From Ophiothrix spiculata (taxonomy: Eukaryota > Echinodermata > Ophiuroidea > Amphilepidida > Ophiotrichidae): a DNA stretch of 23,454 nt. The stretch is taken from assembly GCA_000969725.1 (NCBI GenBank), contig JXSR01S022670.1; one strand, written 5' to 3'. The position numbers and the translations under genes are program-made. The notes beneath the pieces were generated by a model, which was not told the origin of the DNA, did not search any database, and worked only from the letters and a program-made list of their open reading frames with translations. This document shows, in pieces, positions 10,050-19,172 of this stretch (position 1 is its first letter; the number at the start of each line of letters is the position of its first letter).

Positions 10050-10099
10050 NNNNNNNNNNNNNNNNNNNNNNNNNNNNNNNNNNNNNNNNNNNNNNNNNN
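10050..10099. other. Assembly gap of 50 N
   Basis: Fifty undetermined bases. The round length suggests a default spacer between two contigs, not a measured distance. Confidence 0.98.
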
Positions 10100-10613
10100 A
10101 TTTAACGATTCTGAGCTCAGAAAAAATATGAAATTAATTCTAAATAGCAGAAAAAAGTAAAAACACTGTTGTAATTGGCTGATTTTAAAATAATGAAATA
10201 TTTTGGGATTTTCACCTTTGAAACGCGGGTCCAAAATCATAACGAGGGCGGGGGACGAGAAACTCATTATCGAGTTATAAAGGCCTAATAAAAGTAGCCT
10301 GGGATAGCAGACATGTGGTCACCTAGGGCAGGGAACTACTGCAAGGTGTATTGGTACCCTATAATTTCTGGTGAAGGAAATCACCTAGACAAATCACAGA
10401 AGTCATAAAGAATTACTAGCCCAGTAAGATTTGCATTGTAGTGAAACATTTAATTAGAGATAAAATTTGCCACTAATATTCATTCCACAATCCTTGCTGT
10501 CTCACTGAATCTGTGCATATCAATGTGACTCAGCACTTGGCATTGTAGCTCCATGAGGGCTCCCTTGAATACCTGTGCTTAGAGATACACTAGCATCATG
10601 GATCTTACAAAAT
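10100..10613 (+). repeat. Right copy of gap-flanking duplication
   Basis: This copy begins at the first base after the gap with the same ATTTAACGATT that starts the left copy, and runs to GATCTTACAAAAT. The sequence then continues beyond where the left copy was cut off. The pattern fits two contig ends overlapping by about 510 bp. Confidence 0.9.
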
Positions 10614-11022
10614 ATTACTATGTCCAATGGAAATGTGTAATGAGTTCAAATGCATCTTTCTGTTGAATTAATAAACCTTTAAGCCATTTCAGGGTTAGAA
10701 ATTTGTGAAGATTTACAAGAATCCATCTAAGATCCATCCTTGCAAAAGAATTCTATAAGAATCCCCAGATTCTCTAGCATTTGATCTAATGTACACTTTA
10801 GAAAAGTTTAGCAGAATCTACATCAGAGGAGGGTGATCGTGGCAACTATTCTGGTTACCAGTTAGGTAATCGTGGCTGACCCCTTGCTGCTATATGCCCT
10901 GCCCTGTCGCCGTATACAACTAACTTCCAATATGGCAACTAACGTTATATTACTAAAAAATATCTAATATCTATAAACAGTGCGGTTCACCTGTGAACCT
11001 CAGCAGATTTGGAATAACATAA
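10614..11022. other. Non-coding stretch, no feature recognised
   Basis: No long frame and no paired termini. AGATTCT/AGAATC words recur but do not form a clean repeat. Confidence 0.4.
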
Positions 11023-11025
11023 TTA

Positions 11026-11854
11026 GGCGTAAAAAAAAAAATTGATGTGTTGCCCTCGCCCGCCCGGTCGTAAATTTCGAAATTCTACGACCGGCATTTT
11101 TATTTTTATTTTTTATTTTGTACACATTTGTTTTAATTTGTTTGATATTTACGTGTTTTTCGCCTTGAAAATGCAGTAAATACTTCGGCGACTCGACGGA
11201 CATGTTTTTGTTACTTTTGTTTTGGAAGACTCTATTCGCAGTATCGAATAAATTCGGAGTATCGGACTGTGAATAAGAAGATGCCGATGCCATGCATGTA
11301 CCTAGCTAAATAACAATTTGCAGTATCTGCAGTACTGCGAATAGTAGACGAGCTGCTTCTTATTCGTTGTACGATACTGCAAATAGGTTAGTTTTTAGCT
11401 AGTCTCTTGTAATACTTGAAATCCTCGATCGCGAAACTACTAGTATGCGTGCAGGTACGTAAAAGTCTAGCACTCTCTGTGCAGAGGTCAGCGATCAGAA
11501 GTCATCACATTCTTTTTTGTATGTATATTCAAAAAAAAAAAATCAAAATTCTTGAATTGGAATGAAATAAATGGAACCGGAAGGTATACTATCTTTTTAG
11601 TTACGAGTTTTAATAAATATTAGTAAACAACAATTTTTATTTTATTTTTTGAATCATTTATTTGTCAAATTTTCATGAATATATTTCGCACAAAAAACAC
11701 TTCTCACCTCACATATTTTGCATTGTACCATTTATCTCAAGATCTGGAGGTCATACTTACATTAATACTAAAAAAAAAAAAAAATAAATCCGACCGTCCG
11801 GTCCTCCCGTTTTTTGGCCTGTGAGGGCAACACAACAATTTTTTTTTTTTGGCC
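11026..11854. mobile_element. Harbinger-like MITE with GTGTTGCCCTC ends, copy 1
   Basis: TTA flanks both sides (11023-11025 and 11855-11857). The left end is GGCGT, an A-run, then TTGATGTGTTGCCCTCGCCC; the right end is the inverse (GAGGGCAACACAACAATT, a T-run, GGCC). A CCGGTCG/CGACCG block follows inside each end. It is 829 bp with no transposase. A minus-strand open frame across its left part is not shared as a frame with the second copy, so I regard the element as non-coding. It carries an internal inverted repeat at 11232-11387. Confidence 0.85.
11232..11387. repeat. Inverted repeat inside the MITE
   Basis: Arms of about 45 bp include CTATTCGCAGTATCG and GAATAAGAAG on the left, and CTTCTTATTC and CGATACTGCAAATAG on the right. 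An extra CAGTACTGCGAATAG lies between them. This could be a secondary foldback, or a small element inserted into the MITE. Confidence 0.55.
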
Positions 11855-11857
11855 TTA

Positions 11858-12478
11858 TGTTGAACACTTTTGAGAAAAGGTAAGAATATGATTTTTGTAA
11901 TATTTTCTTCAATACGTGACCCAACACAAATAAACGTATCCTAAATTTGCATTTTGAAATCCCTCGTCCCGAAATCTTGTAGCTTCTAGTAAATCGTGTC
12001 CAATGCCGCCTGATCTACATGGATTCTACTCAGAAAGAATCAAAGAATCTTTGCAAGAATTGATTCTCAGATTCTGCTTGACCTTCTATACTAACCCTGC
12101 ATTTCAAACTAAAGTGCAGTTTGAATGTATGTATTCCTTAGACTATTCAAAAGAAGTTACATGCTTGAGGCTTGGTTTGAGGGCCAGATACAACTGAACT
12201 TTTTATGCATGCTCCCTTCATGTTTGGGCCAACATTGGGTTTGCACTGTTTGGCAGCTGGATTCAGCCCATATTGCTTTCAGACTCCCTGCCCTATATAA
12301 AAACTACATCGGCAAGTATAGTCAATATGTTCAATGCAAAAAGGAATTTGTTGCAATATGGTTTTGCCTTGGCATAGGTATACTTTTGCTAATAATAATA
12401 GATACTTTGAAAATCAATTTATCTTTTACTGCATGGCATATCATATTTCATAGTGGACAACATTGAAAGAGATTGCTA
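11858..12478. other. Non-coding stretch, no gene recognised
   Basis: Two overlapping short open frames on the plus strand here lack splice context and coding-like composition. AAGAATC-type words form weak local inverted repeats near 12040-12080. Confidence 0.35.
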
Positions 12479-12830
12479 CCCTGGTCACATAACCTTGCGG
12501 CGAGGTTACGATGTGTTTACGGCGTCATACCAGCAGACACCGATCAGACACCGATCAGACACCGACCGGTGTCCGACCAGAGTCCGACCGGTGTCCGGAC
12601 GGTGTCTGTGAGCCGTAGAGACGCCGTAAGCATGCTGCAAGAATTTAACTCTGAGTTAAAACCCTGCGGCTTGTATACGATGTCTTTAGTTATGGTCTCA
12701 TATGGGAGTCCGACCGGTGTCCGACCGGGTATCGCAAGCATTCTGCGGTGGCATACCGATGTCATACCGGCGTTGCAGCATTGCGGGGTTGCGGCGTTGT
12801 GGCTTCTTGCGGCTTATGTGACCAGGGTGT
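12479..12830. mobile_element. GC-rich MITE with ACCCTGGTCACATAA ends
   Basis: ACCCTGGTCACATAA at the left is exactly inverted at the right (TTATGTGACCAGGGT). The interior is much richer in G+C and CpG than the surroundings. It contains an 11-bp tandem repeat (12534-12566), two copies of GAGTCCGACCGGTGTCCG-type sequence (12580 and 12706), a palindrome TTTAACTCTGAGTTAAA at 12644 and several GCGGC-containing words. No clear target duplication. Open frames of 147 and 73 codons occur on opposite strands over the same repeat-rich DNA, so I read both as chance frames. Confidence 0.75.
12534..12566 (+). repeat. Three tandem 11-bp units (CAGACACCGAT)
   Basis: Two exact CAGACACCGAT units and a third ending in C lie end to end, then run straight into the inverse motif GGTGTC. 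The tract can fold with the GGTGTCCG copies that follow. Confidence 0.75.
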
Positions 12831-13237
12831 CAGTGACACATAGTTTCATGCCTAGTTTATCACGTCCTTTGAGGACCTACAGCAATGCTTGTCAAGTATT
12901 GATGGTATACAAATAGAAGAATGTCTCTTTGGCATACTATATAACTGATGGATTGTCGATTGTTGTCTTCACCTGCCTACGATTTGAACCTGATGGTATA
13001 CCTTGGGTAACAAACCTGTTATGTTTGTTATTCCTATGATGCCTTTGGAAACTAGCTATAATGAAATCCACTGAAAAAAGAGTTGTCACAGGCAAATTGA
13101 TGGTAAATCTCATAACTTTTTGAGGAAAAAAAATCAAGTGCTTATTATTAAAATGAAGTTGCTGGGGAAAAATCATTTCTTTATAATCTGAAAATTGTTA
13201 TATTAGGATTTAAAAACAATAAAAAAAAATATACTTC
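12831..13237. other. Non-coding stretch, no feature recognised
   Basis: A tRNA-like TTCAAATC on the minus strand near 12980 was tested and does not sit in a foldable T-arm. Nothing else is seen. Confidence 0.4.
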
Positions 13238-14001
13238 TTAAAGGAGCTTGGTCCGATTTCTCAACATTTAGTTTTCAATGACATATGAAAGATGACCACT
13301 CAAGAGGTTTCAAATTTCAGAATTGGTCAAACCGTTTCGATTTTATGGACAATTTTGTATTTAAGAGCTCTGCCTATATGTTACTGTGTAAAATTAATTA
13401 TGGTTACCATAATTAGGCACATTATCATACATATCCCCAAAACGGAACAAAACTCAGCTGTGAAATTTCACATGGGTACACACTAAAAACGACGGGGTCA
13501 AAATACCTATTCTTTTTCGGGGTCAATATTTTTTGACCCCACTCGTGGTTAAATTCAACCATATATCGTGGTCATTTCCTATTGCCAAGAGTGTCGAAGA
13601 AATGTTGTGACCCCTTTCCCGCAGTGATTCTCATTTTTAACGAGAGCGATCTAGTCACTTGTGCGGACGAATATGCAACAACCCAATGCATCTTTGACTA
13701 ATAGCAGTAACATAATGACTTTAAAGTGTTGTAATATGCAATAAAACTTAATTATTAGGCAAAGTAATTGAGAAATAATGAACAATTGTTTACTCTTGTC
13801 ATGAATAATGCTACAAAAGCACTCGCCCTATTTTGTGTGGACGAATATCGCTGTGCAGAGGCCGATACGATCGCGTGAGTCGGAGCGTGCTTGTGAGTGG
13901 AGAAAAGTTGAGTTGGTGATAATGGAGCCTTCTGAACTGTTAGAAGAATGGACCCGGGTTGCAGTCATTCTCTGTCGCGATAATTCACTCTGAAACCATT
14001 A

Positions 14002-14031
14002 ACCCTGATCAGGGTCACCTGATCAGGGTCA
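14002..14031 (+). repeat. Tandem palindromic CCTGATCAGGGTCA units
   Basis: ACCCTGATCAGGGT is a perfect 14-bp palindrome, and CCTGATCAGGGTCA is then repeated immediately. It lies within the CACACTAAAAAC element. Confidence 0.6.
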
Positions 14032-14577
14032 CAGTCATAAGAGCCCGTTCATTTTAAAAAGCATATTTAAATTCCTAATACCATATACTATACTGACTGT
14101 TTGAAGCTGTTTGTTTCATTAAATTTAAAAAAAAAACCTGAAAGACAATATATATTATATACAATTACAATATTATTATAACATGTTTAATCGGTTTGGA
14201 CTAAAACAGGTACTCGGAATCCGGGTCAAAATTACCGCTATAAACACCACAGAAAATATATACTACATTTAGGCGGCCCTTCTAAACATCTCAGCTGGTG
14301 CAAGTCCACTATTTGAGGCTTACCCAGAGCTAGTCATTGCACTCTTGACTACATAGAGGTACCTCATGATGATGTGACACTTCTCGACATTGCTCAAGTT
14401 AAGTACCATATGGTCTGGTTCCCTTTGAGAAGGGCTAGAGATGCTGATTTTTGATTCATCCGGTAAAAATGGATGACTAGGTCAATGGGGTTATATTAAT
14501 TTCACCCTGAAATATAGTTAACTTTTAACCCCACCCGGGGTTGTTCTTCAACCACATTTACCAGTTAAATTTTTGAC

Positions 14578-14676
14578 TGACCCCACGGGGTCATATTTAA
14601 CCCTTTTTTAGTCGGTGCATAGTTGACTTGGAAAGCGGGGTCAAAAATGACCCTTTTGGGGTCAAATTTTGACCCC
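14578..14676 (+). repeat. Cluster of inverted GGGGTCA half-sites
   Basis: Three inverted pairs occur: TGACCCCACGGGGTCA at 14578, GGGGTCAAAAATGACCC at 14637, and GGGGTCAAATTTTGACCCC at 14658. The last is a perfect palindrome. They belong to the right end of the CACACTAAAAAC element; similar words occur at its left end (13519-13540). Confidence 0.65.
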
Positions 14677-14903
14677 GTAGTTTTTAGTGTGTAATGAGAA
14701 AAATATGAGCAACATTTTGGTGCCAAAATCTCAAATGCTCCTCATGTAAATCATTTTGTTTATTTTCATATGTAAAGGGCCTCGGGCCTTAAATACTATT
14801 AAATGCATGCAGGCACCAAATCAGTGCCTAGTGGAAACACAAAAAACAAAAAATCTCAAAAAGTTTGAAAAAGTGTTAAGGCAATCGGACCATGCTCCTT
14901 TAA

Positions 14904-15142
14904 TAACAGGATTTTTGCTATCTCTATTTACTATCCAAACTGTAGATGATTTAGATACATTCCAAATCAGCCAATTATCAAACATAATTTTGTTACATTT
15001 TTAGTCTCTGAACAAATTTAAAGCATATTTTACCTTAATCATTTTGGAATTATACAAACATAATATAGCCAAGATTGCACATGCTATAAAGAGATCTGAC
15101 TATGTCGGTGGATAACTTCATAATATCCAATATCTTATTGAC
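14904..15142. other. Non-coding stretch
   Basis: Short AT-rich spacer between two transposons; nothing recognised. Confidence 0.4.
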
Positions 15143-15145
15143 TTA

Positions 15146-15386
15146 GGGCGAAATCATACTCGGCCTCCAAACAAAATTTGTCCTACCAAACATTTGGTCG
15201 TGACGTCACCAAATATTTGCCATCGAACTTAAAGTATGAACAGATAGCAAACATTTGGTCCAATGTATATGGCAATTCAATTTTCTTTGGTCTCAACTCG
15301 GTGTTTGGAGTCACTCATCATTTTTACGTCACGACCAAATGTTTGGTAGCGAAAATTTTGTTTGGAGGCCGAGTATGTTTTCACCC
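15146..15386. mobile_element. Harbinger-like MITE with CRE sites, copy 2
   Basis: TTA flanks both sides (15143-15145 and 15387-15389). The left end GGGCGAAATCATACTCGGCC then TCCAAACAAAATTTG is inverted at the right as AAATTTTGTTTGGAGGCCGA then GTATGTTTTCACCC. The interior keeps ACCAAACATTTGGTCGTGAC and its inverse. At 241 bp it is shorter than copy 1 (6338-6616). The exact TTA duplication and GGGY start make PIF/Harbinger the best assignment. Confidence 0.88.
15201..15208 (+). promoter_or_regulatory. Perfect CRE (TGACGTCA) in MITE left arm
   Basis: The full CREB/ATF palindrome within GGTCGTGACGTCACC. The matching right-arm site at 15324-15331 is TTACGTCA, one mismatch away. Confidence 0.4.
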
Positions 15387-15389
15387 TTA

Positions 15390-16433
15390 TTCTATTTTCT
15401 ACAATTTAAAAATGTTTAATTTAATAATTAGTTATTGTTATAGCATGAGCGAATAAAAATCAGCAGACATTGGGGTCAGCAACCATGGCTGTTAGCAAAT
15501 CAATTTATTTTTTTCACCTGCGTTTACCTAGTCTGTGCTACAGACCATTTTACTATGAACATGCTAACACATCATCCAATCACTAGGAACTTGCAAGCAC
15601 ACCACCAACAATCACACTTTTCACTAGCTCCCGTCATCAGCGCTCGCAAATCCCTGGCCTCCAGCCTCTCGCACATTCGGCGCTCGATGTTAGTGATTAA
15701 TAACAAAATCCAGTCTTCGACAAAGACTAGCGTTTACCTCAAATACAAGTTTCCATTGATAAGTTTTATGAGATAATGAAGTGGTCCTCCTTTTATTCAC
15801 ATTAGCAAGGGATGATATTGACCCGGGGATACCTATCTCAGGTCATGACCAATTACTTGCAAGAAAGGAGATAGCTTGTAAGACTACCAAGGGATATCTC
15901 AAGGGAGGTCTAATACCTCATGGAGGGATGTCCTAACATCCCATGGGGAATGAATGGCCTAACAATAGGTCAATCTGGCTAACACTGGAGTGGCTTCAAA
16001 AAATTCTTACAGAAGTCATCTTCAGAATATAAACAGCAGCCTCCCGTTTCTGATATACCTACATCCCCACTTGAGCAAACATGGTTTAATATATCTCACA
16101 CATGAAGTTTGGATCTCCAAAACATAATTAAAAATTCACTTGTTATGAAAAGCTGCATTTATCAAATTAAACTTTAATTTAGTTTATTTCATGATTTTTT
16201 TTAAAAAAAGACAAAGACATATTATTACAATCTTTGACGCCATTGGTGGTACTAAATTTCGGGAAAAATTAAAATTGGTCAAATAGTGCAATTGTAATCA
16301 TAATAAAACTTGTATGGGCACCATTGCCAGCAAAGATTTACCAATCATAATACTGATTAAAAAGCAAATTGATTTCATGCTACATAAATTTGAAATACTG
16401 ATATTGATGATCTTGAAAAATTGTTAAATTATT
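15390..16433. other. Non-coding stretch with a mildly GC-richer patch
   Basis: A patch at about 15620-15700 has a less AT-rich, more coding-like composition on both strands but no paired splice sites. AGGTAAAC donor-like words occur on the minus strand near 15535 and 15737. Around 15800-15960 are small palindromes such as GGGATGTCCTAACATCCC. No gene can be defended. Confidence 0.35.
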
Positions 16434-16557
16434 AATATTAAGGTAACCATAATATTATTTACACAGTAAAGTATAGGCAAATGAAAAATACAAAATTGCT
16501 CATAAAATCAAAACAGTTGTTCCGATTTAACTGAAATTTGAAATTGAAGCATTTTAA

Positions 16558-17038
16558 AGGTGCATTGGACAAAATTTTGAAATTTTATTTGAGGATGATT
16601 TACAATTCATATGGTTGACAAAAACAGTCAGTTACCCGATATCGAGAAAATTTTGATCTTGGGTATGAGGCTATTATCTTAACGCATTTATTGATGCTAT
16701 ATATCAAGAAAGAGCCGAAGATTTGTTTGTAAAATATTACTTTCACATCATAGATTGCAAATAAATAAAAAGAAAGTTTGAAGTTTGCACCTGAGTTTGC
16801 ATAAGATCTCCAGAAAAGGCCAATTTAAAAAATTCAACTATAGAGGGCAGTATTTATCGTTGTCGACAACGATAATTAAAAATAAAAGAATATATAAATA
16901 TTTTGATATATAGGATTTGAATTTGCGAATGAAACTTTGCATGCTGTCATTATTACCGCTAATACTTCAGACGATGCAAAAATCTCAAAATGCTTGAGGA
17001 AAAGTTTGGGGATGATGCTGAACTTGTCCAATGCCCCT
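16558..17038. mobile_element. TTAA-flanked MITE (AGGTGCATTGGACAA), copy 1, nested
   Basis: TTAA flanks both sides (16554-16557 and 17039-17042). The ends AGGTGCATTGGACAA and TTGTCCAATGCCCCT are inverted repeats. It is 481 bp and non-coding, and contains a perfect 22-bp palindrome at 16854. It sits inside the GGTCCGATT-family copy, whose sequence resumes on each side of a single TTAA, confirming the target duplication. A second, end-trimmed copy is at 19645-20150. Confidence 0.85.
16854..16875. repeat. Perfect 22-bp palindrome
   Basis: TTATCGTTGTC followed directly by GACAACGATAA. The equivalent in the second copy (around 19979-20000) has changed at two positions, so the perfect symmetry is not strictly kept. 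Confidence 0.8.
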
Positions 17039-17104
17039 TTAAGTGAAGTTCTTTCATATGAAATTGAAAACTAAAATTTGGAAAATCGGACCATGCACCT
17101 TTAA

Positions 17105-17558
17105 ATAATGATATCAACGTAAATCAGATCACACCCTTTAAAGGGGCAAATTATGATCCACTTTTCATCTTCAAGGTCACCTCTATCAAAATTGTGTTTA
17201 ATAGCTAATAAAAATCCTCGACTGGTATACATTATAAACCCCCAAAACATTCTTGCAAATGTGCTTGCATTTTTGAGAAAAAGTGAAAAAGTATGTCATT
17301 TTCTAATTACTGTCGGGGCCCGACAATAATTACAACGCAGTAGCCTATGGGGAAATTTAAAATGCTGAAAAACTTGTAACTTAAAAACGCATGATCAGTA
17401 TCAAGTGAAATTTTCAGCATACATTTATGATGAACTCTTATTTTAATTTAGCTAGAATTTAGAGATGAGGTTGATTTCATATCAGAATCATGAATAGTTC
17501 CAGGATGTTCTTACCATTATGGAAGTCATGTCTCCACTTCTGGTGATGCTAAGGATAC
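17105..17558. other. Non-coding stretch with a strong hairpin
   Basis: CCCTTTAAAGGGG at about 17134-17146 looks like an AGG-type element end beside TTAA, but no partner was found. A hairpin lies at 17305-17333. No gene is recognised. Confidence 0.35.
17305..17333. repeat. Hairpin with TGTCGGG/CCCGACA stem
   Basis: TAATTACTGTCGGG and CCCGACAATAATTA pair with one mismatch around a single-base centre. The GC-rich core stands out in AT-rich DNA. Confidence 0.7.
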
Positions 17559-17561
17559 TAA

Positions 17562-17797
17562 GGGACGCACCATTAGATTTTCAGAGGGGGAGCATGAAGT
17601 TGGGTTCGGAGTTAATTTTTTTTTTTGCGTCCCGTTCGCAGAGCGAATTTTTTTTTTCTTAGAAATTACTGTTTTTTCCCCTATTCCATGTTCAGGGGTG
17701 ATTTTTTTTTCTTCTGTCTATGGAGGGGGAATTTTTTTTTTCTAAAAACTTCCTGCTTTCCCCCCCCCCCCCCCCTGGAAATCTAATGGTGCGCCCC
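17562..17797. mobile_element. Harbinger-like MITE with GGGRCGCACCATTAGATTT ends
   Basis: TAA flanks both sides (17559-17561 and 17798-17800). The left end GGGACGCACCATTAGATTTT then CAG is inverted at the right as GGAAATCTAATGGTGCGCCCC. The interior is a series of long T-runs and a C-run of 15 or more. It is 236 bp and non-coding. The same left end appears at 23428 after TTA. Confidence 0.85.
17761..17775 (+). repeat. Poly-C run
   Basis: A homopolymer of at least 15 C near the right end of the MITE. The length is likely variable and poorly sequenced. Confidence 0.7.
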
Positions 17798-17800
17798 TAA

Positions 17801-18186
17801 TTCAATCTATTGACCAGTCTTGACAACTTTGCTCTCTCATTCCAATATAGCTCAGAAATAGATTAGTTCCTGTAACTTTAATAATTGCTTTATGACTAAT
17901 TTTGGAAAAAAGAAAAGGCATATCTCCCTTAATTTTTGAAACCTTCAATGAATGTTATGCAGGTATTTGCAGAGATGTCAAAACATTTCAATGTCAATCG
18001 GGTGATATTTATAGCAGCCAACATGTCAGGAAAATAAATAAATCAAACTGAGGAAATAAAGCTGTGGTTTATAATTCTAATTAAGAACTTCCCATATGAA
18101 CACCTATTTGTTATTAGTCTCATTACACTAAATGACATGACCTACATAATGGTAAATCAGCTACCAGTCAAATCACTATCTTGAAA
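17801..18186. other. Non-coding stretch
   Basis: AT-rich spacer; nothing recognised. Confidence 0.4.
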
Positions 18187-18656
18187 CAATTGAATACGCT
18201 AGAATAAGAACATCCCAACTCCATAGCTGCCTTCTGTAAAATCATAATTATAAAATATAAATGCATACAAAGTTCTTCAAATGCTTTCACATCACTAAAA
18301 TAGCATTTCCATGTCAATATCCTAATCATAGTGTCATATTTGACCTTGTAGTTTACTTTTTTAGACATTGTTAGATAATTGTTATAGTACATAATTGCTA
18401 TATTAAACAGTCATAACAAGAACATCCCAACTCCATGAGCTCCTCTCTGCAACTATATGCTAGGAAAATTATCTAACAATGTCTAACAAAGTCAACTACA
18501 AGGTCAAATGTGAGGCTATGATTGGGATAAAGACATGAAAATGCTTTCTAGTGATTTGAAAGCATTTTCCGAGATTTATATGCATTTATATTTTACATAA
18601 CTTAACAGAAGGCAGCCCATGGAGTTGGGATGTTCTTATTCTAGCGTATTCAATTG
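18187..18656. mobile_element. Long-hairpin MITE, copy 2
   Basis: CAATTGAATACGCTAGAATA then AGAACATCCCAACTCCAT at the left is exactly inverted at the right end (ATGGAGTTGGGATGTTCTTA then TTCTAGCGTATTCAATTG). The arms run about 200 bp each. The central spacer again holds GAACATCCCAACTCCATGAG (18420). The better end match than in copy 1 suggests younger age, or pairing-driven correction. CAATTG is itself a palindrome, so the border and any target duplication are ambiguous. Non-coding. Confidence 0.88.
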
Positions 18657-18673
18657 ACAGTTTTAGCCATTTA

Positions 18674-18835
18674 CCATATGTGACCGACCGTCCATCCCAA
18701 ACCAGCCGTAGATGCCACCTCTTGTCATTTTCACTTTTTTAATTATTTGCAAAGACCATACTAAAAATTAAAATGACACCTTAATGAACTTCACAAAATT
18801 TCCAGAAGTCAAGTTATGGTCCATCAAAGATTGTC
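18674..18835 (-). repeat. Interspersed repeat, copy 2 (inverted)
   Basis: The minus strand carries the same blocks as 8838-8992: GACCATAACTTGACTTCTGG, AGGTGTCATTTTAATTTTTA, ATGGTCTTTGCAAAT, AAGTGAAAATGACAAGAGG, and TGGTTTGGGATGGACGGTC. Confidence 0.65.
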
Positions 18836-19169
18836 AGGAAGTAAAACATTTAACTGAGATAAATTCTTTCAAAGATCAGTAAGCCTTATATTTTATGTTG
18901 ATTGTCTTAAAAATATGCAGAGTTATTTCACATTTCCTATCATTATCTTGAAATGAAACTTTGCGGGGAATTTTGTAGTAAGCACAAGGATTATGAATGT
19001 GTCAAAAAATCAATTTCGGCACATTACGAGCTTGACATTTATTTTCACCTGTAGCACAAAATGAAGTTTCTGGCATTTACGGCTCATACGGGCTGGACAG
19101 CCACATATCCTCAAACTTGTATAGTAGAGGAACAAAGAAATTAACTATGAGGTGGTTGTATACATTAGA
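18836..19169. other. Non-coding stretch
   Basis: AT-rich DNA; no paired termini or coding frame seen. Confidence 0.4.
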
Positions 19170-19172
19170 TAA

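Larger units (their letters stand above)
13479..14691. mobile_element. Non-autonomous transposon with CACACTAAAAAC ends
   Basis: The ends are CACACTAAAAACGACGGGGT then CAAAAT, and its inverse, with one mismatch over about 26 bp. TA stands on both sides (13477-13478, 14692-14693). The arms are packed with GGGGTCA/TGACCCC words. The middle (about 13800-14000) is more GC-rich and includes a short plus-strand open frame, but there is no transposase. The CAC start resembles CACTA/EnSpm-type ends, while a 2-bp TA duplication would argue for another group, so I leave it unassigned. It has jumped into the element 13242-14899. Confidence 0.75.
13242..14899. mobile_element. TTAA-flanked MITE (GGTCCGATT family), copy 1, interrupted
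   Basis: TTAA at 13238-13241 is followed by AGGAGCTTGGTCCGATTT; the right end AATCGGACCATGCTCCT is followed by TTAA at 14900-14903. A 1213-bp foreign element (13479-14691) lies inside, so the original was about 443 bp. The left 200 bp match the minus strand of 16434-17100 closely, including TTTAGTTTTCAAT, CATATGAAAGA and ACTGTGTAAA. Non-coding. Confidence 0.75.
16434..17100 (-). mobile_element. TTAA-flanked MITE (GGTCCGATT family), copy 2, 3'-truncated
   Basis: On the minus strand it starts after TTAA (17101-17104) with AGGTGCATGGTCCGATTT and matches copy 1 through TTTAGTTTTCAATTTCATAT. It is interrupted by another element (16558-17038) and resumes with ATTTCAAATTTCAG, TTTTATGAGCAATTTTGTAT and TTACTGTGTAAATAA. 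Similarity to copy 1 fades near 16434, so the far end seems lost. Confidence 0.75.

Noticed and set aside
9956-10267. Minus-strand open frame running through the N gap
   Set aside because: It depends on 50 unknown bases and on a likely false junction between contigs.
11000-11293. 97-codon minus-strand open frame
   Set aside because: It crosses the end of a MITE and its poly-A/T tract; the second copy of the family does not preserve the frame.
12473-12916. 147-codon plus-strand open frame
   Set aside because: It lies mostly within a GC-rich inverted-repeat element, another open frame overlaps it on the minus strand (12544-12765), and its residues mirror the DNA repeats.
12970-13010. tRNA-like TTCAAATC on the minus strand
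   Set aside because: The flanking bases do not form a five-pair T-stem, and no D-arm or anticodon arm could be placed.
15555-15776. 73-codon plus-strand frame and a minus-strand frame over the same GC-richer patch
   Set aside because: Neither has convincing acceptor and donor pairs, and neither peptide is recognisable. RNA evidence would be needed to revive them.
17480-17550. Possible minus-strand mini-exon ending at a GGTAAGAA donor near 17513
   Set aside because: The upstream acceptor lacks a pyrimidine tract and falls almost at the border of a MITE.
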